64,000 nt of DNA from Komarekiella atlantica HA4396-MV6 (GTDB taxonomy: Bacteria; Cyanobacteriota; Cyanobacteriia; Cyanobacteriales; Nostocaceae): assembly GCA_019359395.1 (NCBI GenBank), contig JAHHHK010000019.1, positions 62,001-126,000 of the forward strand, written 5' to 3'. The notes beneath the pieces are model-generated. The model ran no database searches. It saw only the letters and a list, made by a program, of their open reading frames with translations, and was not told the origin of the DNA. The translations under genes were made by a program, and so were the position numbers. Positions 18,124 through 25,790 of this stretch are shown in pieces; position 1 is the stretch's first letter; each line of letters begins with the position of its first letter.

Positions 18124-19076
18124 CGTAATTCGTAATATTTCGGCTACTTCTCTACGAGAGGCTGCGCCAACGACTACGCGGTAGTTGAGCGTAGCCGAAA
18201 CTCAGCACAAGTTCACTCTGGGGCTACGCCCCGCTCATTGGTGTCAACTTAGGCTCAAACGATTACCCCAAAGGCATTTACCCCACCCCTTAATCTCTTC
18301 CCCTTGCTAAGGCTACGGTGTACACACAAGTCGGAAAAATCTCATCACCAAAGATTTGCAGTATTGCAATAACGGCGAACGCATTTGCTACTTCGGCGCT
18401 CGCATTTGCTATTTCGGCGAACTAATTTGCTATTTTGGCGATCACATTTGCTATTTCGGCGCTCGCATTTGCTATTTCGGCGCTCGCATTTGCTATTTCG
18501 GCGAACTCATTTGCTACTTCGGCGAACTCATTTGCTACTTCGGCGAACTCATTTGCTACTTCGGCGAACTCATTTGCTACTTCGGCGAACTCATTTGCTA
18601 CTTCGGCGAACGCATTTGTTGTACACCGTAGCCTTGCTAAGGGAAGGGGCGGTTTTGTCTAAAGCCAAAACCCAAAACTGGGGTGAGGTGACGCGGCTCG
18701 TGATGGGAAGTGAGTGAATTTAAGATTAGGTCTTGACAAGGGTTTCGCGTTAAATTGATACCAATGCGCCCTACTACGCTCTAAGCGTAGCTATGCCGCA
18801 GATTTTACGTAACTCGTAATCGGCTATCTTTTTTGTAAAAGTTGTCCTTTGCCGCCATAAGCTTGTACAATATTTTTTTGGGCGTTCTCCTCCATACAAC
18901 TTCTCCATAGATTTAGTTGCTATGCAGCGGCTCAATAATTGTTGAAATTGGAGATGAGAACAAAATTGGATTAGCTACCGCCAAAAAGCTGGTTCATCAA
19001 AGAGATTTGAGAAAACATGCAGCCGATATAGGGTTGTATCACTCATAATTAAGTTGATTGTCCACCAAAACGTTGT
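18124..19076. other. Repeat-rich intergenic region
   Basis: No supported gene over about 950 bp. It contains a 21-bp tandem array bracketed by inverted repeats (18311-18633) and short hairpin-rich sequence near 18140-18230 (for example GGGGCTACGCCCC). The last ~350 bp before the J-domain gene show no clear feature beyond AT-rich promoter-like sequence. Confidence 0.6.
18311..18633. repeat. 21-bp tandem array bracketed by a 13-bp inverted repeat
   Basis: Eleven full 21-bp units and a partial twelfth (18381-18620), core CATTTGCTACTTCGGCG, with the five units from 18507 almost identical. Because 21 is a multiple of three, all plus-strand frames stay open, giving false ORFs such as 18356-18631. 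The block is framed by GGCTACGGTGTAC (18311-18323) and its exact reverse complement GTACACCGTAGCC (18621-18633). Confidence 0.93.
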
Positions 19077-19823
19077 ATGAGCGAGCTGGAGCGGTACTAT
19101 AGAGTCTTGGAATTGGAGCCTGGGGCAACGCTTGAAGAAGTGAACCAGGCTTATAAGGATTTGGTTTTTGTTTGGCATCCCGATCGCATTCCCAAAGAAA
19201 ATCTGCGCTTACATCAGAAAGCACAAGACAAGCTCAAAGCAATTAATGAAGCTCGTGATAAATTGCGATCGCAAAAAGTCAAACATCACATCGCGCCTAG
19301 CTCACCGCCACCGCAAAGGCAGAAAAAAGCTGAGCACAGAACCGAATACAGAACCGAGTACAGAACCGAGTACAGAACAGAGCACAGAACCGAGCACAGA
19401 ACCGAGCACAGAACTGAGCACAGAACTGAGCAACCAACCGAGCCACCAGCAAAACGAAACCCAGACTTGAGTGGCAAAGACTACAGTCGAGCAAATTTGA
19501 GCAACAAGGACTTATCTGGCAGAAATCTGAGTTATGCCAACTTGAGTGGTGCTAATCTCAGCGATACTTTTATGCACAAAGTCAACCTTAGAGGAGCGGA
19601 TTTGTCTGAAGCAAATTTGTTTCGAGCAAATTTGCTTTTAGCCGATCTCAGGGAAGCAAATTTGCGTGCTGCTAATTTGATTGGAGCAGATCTAAGTGGG
19701 GCCGACTTGCGAGGAGCCGACTTTACAGGAGCGCGGATTCGCTCAGGCGATCGCTTACTGGTTAAACTGATTGGTGCTAACTTGACTGGGGCTATCATGC
19801 CTGATGGTACGATTCATCAGTAG
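19077..19823 (+). CDS. J-domain protein with RTE-repeat linker and pentapeptide domain
   Basis: A 248-residue protein in three parts. Residues 1-66 are a J domain (YYRVLELEPGATLEEVNQAY and the HPD motif in VWHPDRIP), which would stimulate an Hsp70 ATPase. Residues about 86-121 are a low-complexity linker of the tetrapeptide RTE(Y/H), encoded by nine 12-bp DNA units. Residues about 130-245 are pentapeptide repeats (ANLSNKDLSGRNLSYANL and so on). There is no signal peptide, so it is cytoplasmic. The fusion suggests a J-protein targeting or displaying a beta-helix platform. An Hsp70-like gene occurs at 33316 but is not adjacent. Confidence 0.88.
   Translation: MSELERYYRVLELEPGATLEEVNQAYKDLVFVWHPDRIPKENLRLHQKAQDKLKAINEARDKLRSQKVKHHIAPSSPPPQRQKKAEHRTEYRTEYRTEYRTEHRTEHRTEHRTEHRTEQPTEPPAKRNPDLSGKDYSRANLSNKDLSGRNLSYANLSGANLSDTFMHKVNLRGADLSEANLFRANLLLADLREANLRAANLIGADLSGADLRGADFTGARIRSGDRLLVKLIGANLTGAIMPDGTIHQ
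19332..19439 (+). repeat. In-gene 12-bp tandem repeat
   Basis: Nine units of GAGCACAGAACC with one or two changes each code for the RTE(Y/H) linker of the J-domain protein. Unit number probably varies between strains by slippage without breaking the frame. Confidence 0.9.
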
Positions 19824-19924
19824 TGAAAAATAAGACTAACAAACTTGATTTCTCCAAGCAAACCGAGTTTGTAGTACCTGCAATATGGGAAACTTGGCAA
19901 TATTCCCTATAAATCAGATTCAAG

Positions 19925-20410
19925 ATGAGTAGCACAATTTCTGACATTGCAGTCAAAACCATCAACGGCGAAGATAAGCAGCTAAACGAGTACATCGGAA
20001 AAGTACTCTTAATTGTGAATGTGGCTTCCTACTGCGGTTATACTTCCCAATATCATGGACTAGAAAAGTTGAACCAAGAGTATAGGGAAGCAGGGTTACG
20101 TATTTTGGGGTTTCCCTGCAACGATTTTGGAGCACAGGAACCAGGAAGCAATCCAGAAATTGTAAAATTCTGCACGAGTAACTATAGCGTTACTTTTGAA
20201 CTGTTTGATAAAGTTCATGCCAAAGGTTCGCAACTCCATCCACTTTATGCTCGACTCACCAGCGCAGTTGAACCAACGGAACCTGTTGCTTGGAATTTTG
20301 AAAAGTTTTTAATCAATAAGCAAGGTGAAGTGGTAGCTCGATTTAAAAGTAGTGTTCAGCCATATTCACCAGAAATAATTACCATAATTGAGCAAGAATT
20401 AGCAAAATAG
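19925..20410 (+). CDS. Glutathione peroxidase family protein
   Basis: A 161-residue cytoplasmic thioredoxin-fold enzyme. Motifs are NVASYCGYT with peroxidatic Cys37, FPCNDFGAQEPG with the catalytic Gln, and AWNFEKFLI with the Trp and Asn of the tetrad. The usual Lys before the Cys is Tyr here. Bacterial members commonly use thioredoxin or NADPH-derived electrons rather than glutathione to reduce lipid hydroperoxides. A strong stem-loop follows the stop (20420-20458). Confidence 0.93.
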   Translation: MSSTISDIAVKTINGEDKQLNEYIGKVLLIVNVASYCGYTSQYHGLEKLNQEYREAGLRILGFPCNDFGAQEPGSNPEIVKFCTSNYSVTFELFDKVHAKGSQLHPLYARLTSAVEPTEPVAWNFEKFLINKQGEVVARFKSSVQPYSPEIITIIEQELAK

Positions 20411-20419
20411 ATAATAGTC

Positions 20420-20458
20420 AATAGTCAATATTTAAAAACTCTTATAATATTGACTATT
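20420..20458 (+). terminator. Stem-loop after glutathione peroxidase gene
   Basis: Perfect 13-bp arms AATAGTCAATATT and AATATTGACTATT around a 13-nt loop, 9 bases after the stop codon. The following sequence has a short TTTT run, consistent with an intrinsic terminator, although the stem is AT-rich. Confidence 0.6.
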
Positions 20459-20784
20459 AGTTTTGGATTATTAAGTTTAACTCTACTCAGCTACTTAATT
20501 AAAACAGTTATCAAAGTTTGAGTTAAAATCTAAATCCCCATCTCAAAGTTCCTGCTTTTAGAAGTGGGTAATCTAACTCTCAACTGAAAGACTGTGAACT
20601 AAACTTCTTGCATAAATGCTTAACTTGTCATGTTGAGCGGAGCGAAACATCTCGGAGATTCTTCTCTGCACTATGTTTCAGTCAGAATGACACTAATAGT
20701 TTTCTGACTTTTGCAAGAGGTCTACTGATTGGGTGAAAATATTGATTCCAGAAAGCAGTTTAATTTATTTGTGTCTAAATTGTC
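20459..20784. other. Intergenic region with a MITE-like element
   Basis: No gene. Most of the right half is the MITE-like copy at 20602-20724. The left part is AT-rich without a recognisable signal. Confidence 0.6.
20602..20724. mobile_element. MITE-like element, copy A
   Basis: About 123 bp with inverted ends (CTTCTTGCATAAATGC on the left and TTTTGCAAGAGGTCTA on the right). A second copy in opposite orientation lies at 30159-30283. The core includes TGTCATGTTGAGCGGAGCG and a partly complementary GTCAGAATGACA. It has no coding capacity, so it would depend on a transposase elsewhere. Confidence 0.75.
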
Positions 20785-21609
20785 ATGAACATTGCAATCA
20801 TTGGTTGTGGTTATGTTGGTTATGTGGTTGCTCAATATTGGCAGCAAAATATGGATTTTGTGATTAGCGCTACGACAACTTCCCCTGAGCGTGTCCCAGC
20901 ACTACAACCACTTGCCCAACGAGTTATAGTTACCCAAGGGAATGACCGAGATGGTCTAAAATCATTATTGCATAATCAAGATGTTGTACTTTTGAGTATT
21001 GGCGCAAAAGGTGGAGATACGTATGAAGAAACTTATCTACAAACTGCCAAAACTTTAGCTTCAGTTTTACAGCAAGCTCCCAGCGTTAGACAGTTAATAT
21101 ATACAGGGAGTTATGCAGTTTACGGTGATCGAAATGGTGTGTGGGTAGATGAAGAAACACCACTTGCACCTGCTAATATTAATGCCCAAATTCTGCGTAA
21201 AACCGAAGAAGTTTTGTTATCAGCATCTAATGAAAATCTCCGCGTTTGTATCTTGCGCTTAGGAGGAATTTATGGCCCTAGTAGAGAATTGATAAAAATA
21301 TTTAGTAGATATCCTGGTGCAACCCGTCCTGGTAACGGCGAAGATGTCACGAATTGGATTCATCTAGATGATATTGTTGGTGCAATAGAATTTGCCCGTC
21401 GCAACCGCTTGCAAGGGGTCTATAATTTAGTAGATGATGCACATCTCCCTAGCAGAGAATTGCTAGATACTCTGTTTGATAAACACAATTTACCTAAAGT
21501 TATATGGGATGCTTCTGTTAAAAGCGACCGTCCATATAATGTCTGGGTATCTAATCAGAAGATCAAAGATGCCGGATACCAATTTATCCATCCACAAATA
21601 ATTTTTTAG
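20785..21609 (+). CDS. NAD(P)-binding SDR/epimerase-type protein
   Basis: A 274-residue Rossmann-fold protein opening with MNIAIIGCGYVGYVVAQYW (GxGxxG). It follows the atypical/extended SDR pattern: LIYTGSYAVYGD near residue 110-120, LGGIYGPSRELI, and NWIHLDDIVGAIEFA. The usual YxxxK is not obvious. Relatives are annotated as NAD-dependent epimerase/dehydratase or YeeZ-like. The substrate is unknown. It is 22 bases from the next gene, so the two are probably cotranscribed. Confidence 0.8.
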   Translation: MNIAIIGCGYVGYVVAQYWQQNMDFVISATTTSPERVPALQPLAQRVIVTQGNDRDGLKSLLHNQDVVLLSIGAKGGDTYEETYLQTAKTLASVLQQAPSVRQLIYTGSYAVYGDRNGVWVDEETPLAPANINAQILRKTEEVLLSASNENLRVCILRLGGIYGPSRELIKIFSRYPGATRPGNGEDVTNWIHLDDIVGAIEFARRNRLQGVYNLVDDAHLPSRELLDTLFDKHNLPKVIWDASVKSDRPYNVWVSNQKIKDAGYQFIHPQIIF

Positions 21610-21631
21610 CAGATATCAAGAGCTTGGAATT

Positions 21632-22552
21632 ATGCAACCATCTGCTGTAACTAACACATTCATGACAGCATCTCCCACCCAGTTTTACACTTGGCAGAAT
21701 TATCGCTGTGCTTACGAACATCAACCAACTAATTCAACGCCTGAAGGTATTCCTTTGCTGTTAATTCATCCGATTGGCGTTGGATTATCACGGCAATTTT
21801 GGCGGCGATTTTGTCACGAATGGTATAACACAGGTCATCAAAATCCAATTTACAATCCTGATTTATTGGGATGCGGTGAAAGTGATATGCCTCATGTGGC
21901 TTACATTCCTAGTGATTGGGCAAGACAACTGCAATACTTTTTACAAACAGTAGTGCAAAAACCTGTAATTGTGGTAGTGCAAGGTGCTTTATTGCCAGTT
22001 GCAATTGAATTAATCCAAAAAGAACCAAATTTAATCACTGGACTGATACTTACTGGGCCGCCAGCTTGGGCTGTGATTACCAAACAATCACCAGAATGGC
22101 AGCAAAAACTGCTTTGGAATATCTTAGATTCGCCTTTTGGGAATGCTTTTTATCGCTATGCACGCACGCCAAAGTTTTTAACTTCTTTCTCGACTCGCCA
22201 ACTCTTCGCTTCAGACGATGCCGTCGATGCAGAGTGGTTGAATGCTTTAGTCGCAGGTGCAGAAAATCCTGAGAATCGCCATGCAGTATTTTCTTTTTTA
22301 GCAGGATTTTGGCGGCAGAATTATAGTAGCGCGATCGCCTCAATTAGGCAACCCACACTGGTAGTTGTCGGAGAAACAGCATCGAGTATCAGCCAAGAAG
22401 GTAAAAAAGAAACACCAGATGAACGCCTAGCTGACTACCTCGCCTGTTTGCCTCAAAGTCGTGGAATTAAAATGAATGGGCGCAACGTCCTACCATACGA
22501 ATCTACCGCTGAATTTGTCGCAGCGATCGCCCCATTTATCAATGAATGCTAA
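21632..22552 (+). CDS. Alpha/beta-hydrolase-fold protein lacking catalytic residues
   Basis: A 306-residue protein with the fold markers LLLIHPIGVGLSRQFW (oxyanion region), NPDLLGCGESDMP and IRQPTLVVVGE. At the nucleophile elbow the sequence is VIVVVQGALLPVAIEL, so Gly118 takes the place of the usual Ser/Asp/Cys. Near the C-terminus, where a catalytic His is expected (GHxPxxE-like), it reads GRNVLPYE. It is therefore probably not a classical hydrolase and may be a binding or assembly protein. An in-frame ATG at 21662 is a possible alternative start. Confidence 0.8.
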   Translation: MQPSAVTNTFMTASPTQFYTWQNYRCAYEHQPTNSTPEGIPLLLIHPIGVGLSRQFWRRFCHEWYNTGHQNPIYNPDLLGCGESDMPHVAYIPSDWARQLQYFLQTVVQKPVIVVVQGALLPVAIELIQKEPNLITGLILTGPPAWAVITKQSPEWQQKLLWNILDSPFGNAFYRYARTPKFLTSFSTRQLFASDDAVDAEWLNALVAGAENPENRHAVFSFLAGFWRQNYSSAIASIRQPTLVVVGETASSISQEGKKETPDERLADYLACLPQSRGIKMNGRNVLPYESTAEFVAAIAPFINEC

Positions 22553-22627
22553 CTGATTGACAGTTAGATTAGACCAATCCCCCCATCATGGGTTATTAGT
22601 GGATTGATTACTTCAAGAGGCAAAATT

Positions 22628-23362
22628 ATGTTTTCCAATCGCCGAGGACAAAGAATTCCCAAAGTCACCTTCCGTACTCGTCAAAATAACCAGTGGGTAG
22701 ATGTGACAACCGATGAACTGTTTTCTGGTAAAACAGTCGCGGTTTTCTCCTTACCAGGCGCTTTTACTCCCACTTGTTCATCAACTCATCTCCCTGGTTA
22801 CAACGAGTTGGCTAGGGTTTTCAAAGAAAACGGTGTAGATGACATTGTGTGTATTTCTGTCAATGATGCCTTTGTGATGAACGAATGGGCAAAGGATCAA
22901 GAGTCAGAACATGTTAAACTAATACCCGATGGCAATGGTGAATTTACCGAAGGCATGGGAATGCTGGTAGATAAATCAGACTTGGGGTTTGGTAAGCGAT
23001 CGTGGCGTTATTCTATGCTGGTGAAAGATGGTGTAATTGACAACATGTTTATTGAGCCAGACGAGCCAGGAGACCCTTTTAAAGTGTCGGATGCCGAGAC
23101 GATGCTCAGATATATCAACCCCCAAGCAGTGAAGCCCGAAGTCGTTTCCCTGTTTGCAAAAGTGGGTTGTCCCTTCTGTGCCCGCGCCAAGGGGATGCTC
23201 AAAGAAAATGGCATAGACTACGAAGAAATCACCCTGGGTAAGGATATTACCACACGCTCTTTACGGGCAGTTACAGGTGCGACAACAGTTCCCCAAGTAT
23301 TTATCGATGGTAAATTAATCGGGGGTTCTGAGGCGTTAGAAGCCTACTTTGCGGCTAGGTAG
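22628..23362 (+). CDS. Peroxiredoxin-glutaredoxin fusion
   Basis: A 244-residue hybrid from the ATG at 22628, which matches the usual start of this family; an upstream in-frame codon at 22604 would add 8 residues. Residues about 1-165 are a Prx5/PrxII-type peroxiredoxin with [19 protein letters not shown] (peroxidatic Cys50). Residues about 172-244 are a glutaredoxin with [10 protein letters not shown] (Cys181 and Cys184) and [14 protein letters not shown]. The fused glutaredoxin delivers glutathione electrons directly to the peroxidase, giving a self-contained peroxide reductase. It fits the surrounding redox genes. Confidence 0.95.
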   Translation: MFSNRRGQRIPKVTFRTRQNNQWVDVTTDELFSGKTVAVFSLPGAFTPTCSSTHLPGYNELARVFKENGVDDIVCISVNDAFVMNEWAKDQESEHVKLIPDGNGEFTEGMGMLVDKSDLGFGKRSWRYSMLVKDGVIDNMFIEPDEPGDPFKVSDAETMLRYINPQAVKPEVVSLFAKVGCPFCARAKGMLKENGIDYEEITLGKDITTRSLRAVTGATTVPQVFIDGKLIGGSEALEAYFAAR

Positions 23363-23369
23363 GTTTTAA

Positions 23370-23562
23370 ATCAGTCAACAGTAAACGGTAAACAGTTATC
23401 AGTCAAGATAATTGGGTTGAAGGGAAGCCACTAAGGGGGCGAGTACTTCCAACTGAAAACTAATAACCCAAAGCCGATGGCAGGTACTATCTGACAGGTT
23501 TAAATCCCCCACCATACGCCGTCAGAACTGATAACTGTTTACTGTTTACTGTTTACTGATTT
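23370..23562. mobile_element. MITE-like ~190-bp element, copy 1
   Basis: Ends are made of CAGTAAACAGT-type heptamers facing ACTGTTTACTG heptamers. The core (AGTTATCAGTCAAGATAATT, then CACTTCCAACTGAAAACT-like sequence, AAGCCGAT, TGGTTTAAATCCC-like sequence and ACCATAC) recurs at 31095-31272. This conserved core between inverted heptamer runs sets it apart from the plain heptamer arrays. Confidence 0.75.
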
Positions 23563-23567
23563 AAGAA

Positions 23568-23801
23568 TTACCTGGGATGAATGTGGCGTCTAGGTGCTAA
23601 ACCTGGATTGACGATAGCTGCTAAATCCTCTTCAGACAATTTATCAATCTCAGTTTGTAGTTCTTCGACAGTAAATTCATAGCCACGCTCTTTAGCAATT
23701 TTGACGAAAGCTTCCGGGTCATCTGTGGCTTTGAGTCTTTCCTTTAATGCTTGGTCTTGTTTTACGGCTTTAAAAAGTTGGGCAGCATTGTGCTGTGTCA
23801 T
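23568..23801 (-). CDS. Nif11-domain small protein
   Basis: A 77-residue protein with the Nif11 pattern: QLFKAVKQDQALKERLKA, DPEAFVKIAKERGYEFT, VEELQTEIDKLSEEDLAAI. Nif11 proteins include leader regions of ribosomally made peptides, but here the tail VNPGLAPRRHIHPR lacks a Gly-Gly cleavage site and a Cys/Ser-rich core. No maturation enzyme or transporter lies nearby. It is more likely a stand-alone Nif11 protein of unknown role than a natural-product precursor. Confidence 0.85.
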   Translation of the reverse strand: MTQHNAAQLFKAVKQDQALKERLKATDDPEAFVKIAKERGYEFTVEELQTEIDKLSEEDLAAIVNPGLAPRRHIHPR

Positions 23802-24124
23802 GACAGTCCATCTCCTGTTTTAAACATATAGATTTGAATGTCGTAATTAGACTCCTGTGGTTTTACCAAATGCACTGGAGGAGCTTTTAATTAAGCTTGT
23901 ATATTTCAATCTTAAAATCAAAAAGAAAAATGTATTGATTTTGACAAAAAAATATATGTTTAGGCTATTACAACTATTTTGTGATATTCAGCCCTAAATT
24001 TGAAGGCTGGTAGTGCTTAACCGAAAAATATTGTGGTGGTTCTTATACCTGATCCCTAGAGCATCGATTCAGTAATCGCAAAAACCCGATTGATTTTGGC
24101 TAAAACGACTAATTTCCGTTGACT

Positions 24125-24205
24125 GTAGAGACGTTGCATTGCAGCGTCTCTACGAAATAATCGGTTTTTTTCGCCTTGATCTTGAATACTGAATCGGTGT
24201 TTTAG
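24125..24205. repeat. Dispersed palindrome plus tail, copy 3
   Basis: GTAGAGACGTTGCA palindrome (24125-24153) followed by ACGAAATAATCGG, TTTTTTCGCC and GAATCGGTGTTTTAG, closely matching 8356-8423 apart from an insertion of about 12 bases. Confidence 0.85.
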
Positions 24206-24255
24206 TCCCCGATCCCCAATGCTTGACTCTCAAGCAAATGGCATGTTAATCTCAA

Positions 24256-24273
24256 TCAGACCAATCGGTCTGA
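24256..24273. promoter_or_regulatory. Probable TetR-family operator
   Basis: TCAGACCAATCGGTCTGA has perfect 7-bp arms and lies 9 bases before the TetR start codon. The AGACC-N4-GGTCT core resembles operators of NemR-like TetR repressors. Its position argues for autorepression and possibly for control of the downstream GST gene. Confidence 0.75.
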
Positions 24274-24282
24274 AATGTTTTA

Positions 24283-24870
24283 ATGTCTAAAGGCGAAGAA
24301 ACAAAAACTAAAATTCTCCAACAAGCGGCGGAACTTTTTAACCAACAAGGTTATGCAGGCTCGTCCATGTCAGATATTATGCGTGTCACCGGATTGCAGA
24401 AAGGAGGAATTTACAATCACTTCCACAGCAAAGACGAGCTAGCATTACAGGCTTTTGATTTTGCGATCGCTTGTGTTAGTAGACACTATAGATCTGTACT
24501 GCGAAGCAAGCATCATGCGATTGAGCGTCTTCAAGCAATTATTAGCGTATTTAGTGGTTTTGTAGACAACCCACCAATTCCGGGAGGCTGTCCCTTGCTA
24601 AACACTGCTATTGAAAGTGATGATGCTCATCCTGCGTTACGCGATCGCACTCAACAAGTGATGAACTCTTGGCTAAATCTAATTCGTCGAATTATTGAAA
24701 CAGGAATTGAAAAGGGTGAAATTCGCCCTGAAGTAAATGCTGATGAAATCGCAACCATTATAACTGCAACTTTAGAAGGAGCAATTATGATGAGCAAACT
24801 CTACGGAGATTCTATTCACATGCAAAGAGCAGTGAATCATCTAAATCAATACATAAAAAGTCATCTTTAA
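24283..24870 (+). CDS. TetR/AcrR-family transcriptional regulator
   Basis: A 195-residue regulator. The N-terminal helix-turn-helix spans about 8-55 (TKTKILQQAAELFNQQGY, MSDIMRVTGLQKGGIYNHF). The ligand domain contains GGCPLLNTAIESDD, with a Cys at a position where NemR/AcuR-like repressors often have a reactive or ligand-contacting residue. A clear palindrome sits just before its start codon. With the adjacent glutathione S-transferase it suggests an electrophile- or aldehyde-responsive module. The inducer is not known. Confidence 0.93.
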   Translation: MSKGEETKTKILQQAAELFNQQGYAGSSMSDIMRVTGLQKGGIYNHFHSKDELALQAFDFAIACVSRHYRSVLRSKHHAIERLQAIISVFSGFVDNPPIPGGCPLLNTAIESDDAHPALRDRTQQVMNSWLNLIRRIIETGIEKGEIRPEVNADEIATIITATLEGAIMMSKLYGDSIHMQRAVNHLNQYIKSHL

Positions 24871-24952
24871 CAGTTATCAGTAAACAGTAATCAGTAATCA
24901 GTTTGTTTCTGACCATCGTTCACTGTTTACTCTTTACTGTTCACTGATTTAA
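24868..24952. repeat. Heptamer repeats between the TetR and GST genes
   Basis: CAGTAAACAGTAATCAGT-type and TTCACTG/TTTACTG 7-mers facing each other across TCTGACCATCG. This resembles one unit of the 17061 array. The TetR stop codon borders it. Confidence 0.8.
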
Positions 24953-24996
24953 ATCTGTGGCACAAATCAAAGTATGAACTTTTTCAGGAATCTTAT

Positions 24997-25671
24997 ATGC
25001 TCAAATTCTACTACAATCCCCTCTCGCCTAATGCTCGCCGTGTGTGGATTACTTTACTAGAAAAGGAAATTCCCTTTGAATCAGTTTTACTCAACTTAGA
25101 TGGTGATCAGTTGCAACCAGAGTTTTTGACAATTAATCCTTTTCATCACATTCCGGTTGTGGTGGATAACGGGTTTCAAATTGTAGAATCTTTGGCAATT
25201 ATGGACTATTTAGAAAGTAAATATCCTACACCTGCAATGCTACCTACTGAACCTCAAGCATTAGCAACAGTGCGGATGGTGCAAATGGTGACTGCAAATG
25301 AATTATTTCCGCAAGTGATTGCACTAATTTATGAAAATGAAGACTCACCGCAATTTGCACAGGCAAAGCAGAATATAGATAAAGTATTGCAGTTTTTTAC
25401 ACAAGCGCTAGGCGATCGCTCTTTTTTTGGCAGTCAGCAGTTAACCTTGGCTGATATCGTTGCTGGAATAGCCATCCATTCATTACCTCTTTTAGGTTTT
25501 CATCTCAGTAATTACCCCAAACTAAATCAATGGTCTGAGCGCTTGATGCAACGCCCAGTGTGGCAGAAAACTAAATTGAGCGCTGAAGACTTTGAAGCAT
25601 TTAAGCGACGAGTCAGAATTTTGGTGAAGTTGCGTAGGCGTGAGATGAACAAAGCAAATCAAGCAAAGTAG
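24997..25671 (+). CDS. Glutathione S-transferase
   Basis: A 224-residue soluble GST. The N-terminal thioredoxin fold has YYNPLSPNARRVWITLLEKEIPFE with a Ser/Asn active-site region, HHIPVVVDNG with the cis-Pro, and ESLAIMDYLESKYP with the glutathione-binding Glu-Ser pair. An all-helical C-terminal domain follows, with LTLADIVAGIAIHSL. It ends in a basic tail (RRVRILVKLRRREMNKANQAK region). It lies 126 bp downstream of the TetR gene and is the likely regulated target. Confidence 0.93.
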   Translation: MLKFYYNPLSPNARRVWITLLEKEIPFESVLLNLDGDQLQPEFLTINPFHHIPVVVDNGFQIVESLAIMDYLESKYPTPAMLPTEPQALATVRMVQMVTANELFPQVIALIYENEDSPQFAQAKQNIDKVLQFFTQALGDRSFFGSQQLTLADIVAGIAIHSLPLLGFHLSNYPKLNQWSERLMQRPVWQKTKLSAEDFEAFKRRVRILVKLRRREMNKANQAK

Positions 25672-25790
25672 CTAAAACCAAGTTGCTTTTCAAAAAGCCA
25701 CGCCAGATGTCATCTGGGTAAATTTGCTAGAGTGAACACACCAGGATTTTTCAGTCAAATCTCTGATTACGCCAGCAGACGAGGCTACCC

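Larger units (their letters stand above)
23802..24282. other. Intergenic region between the Nif11 and TetR genes
   Basis: Divergent promoter region of about 480 bp. It contains the palindromic repeat with tail (24125-24205) and the probable TetR operator (24256-24273). No ORF with support. Confidence 0.65.

Noticed and set aside
18381-18620. Possible CRISPR array
   Set aside because: Units are contiguous 21-bp direct repeats without unique spacers, and there are no cas genes. The same applies to 17061-17645 and 52510-52761.
18356-18717. Three overlapping frames across the 21-bp array
   Set aside because: All three frames are open because 21 is a multiple of three and the unit lacks stop codons; no start context.
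23502-23515. tRNA T-arm-like GGTTTAAATCCCCC
   Set aside because: No acceptor, D or anticodon arms fit around it, and the second copy at 31214 does not keep the pairing. It is part of a repeat element.
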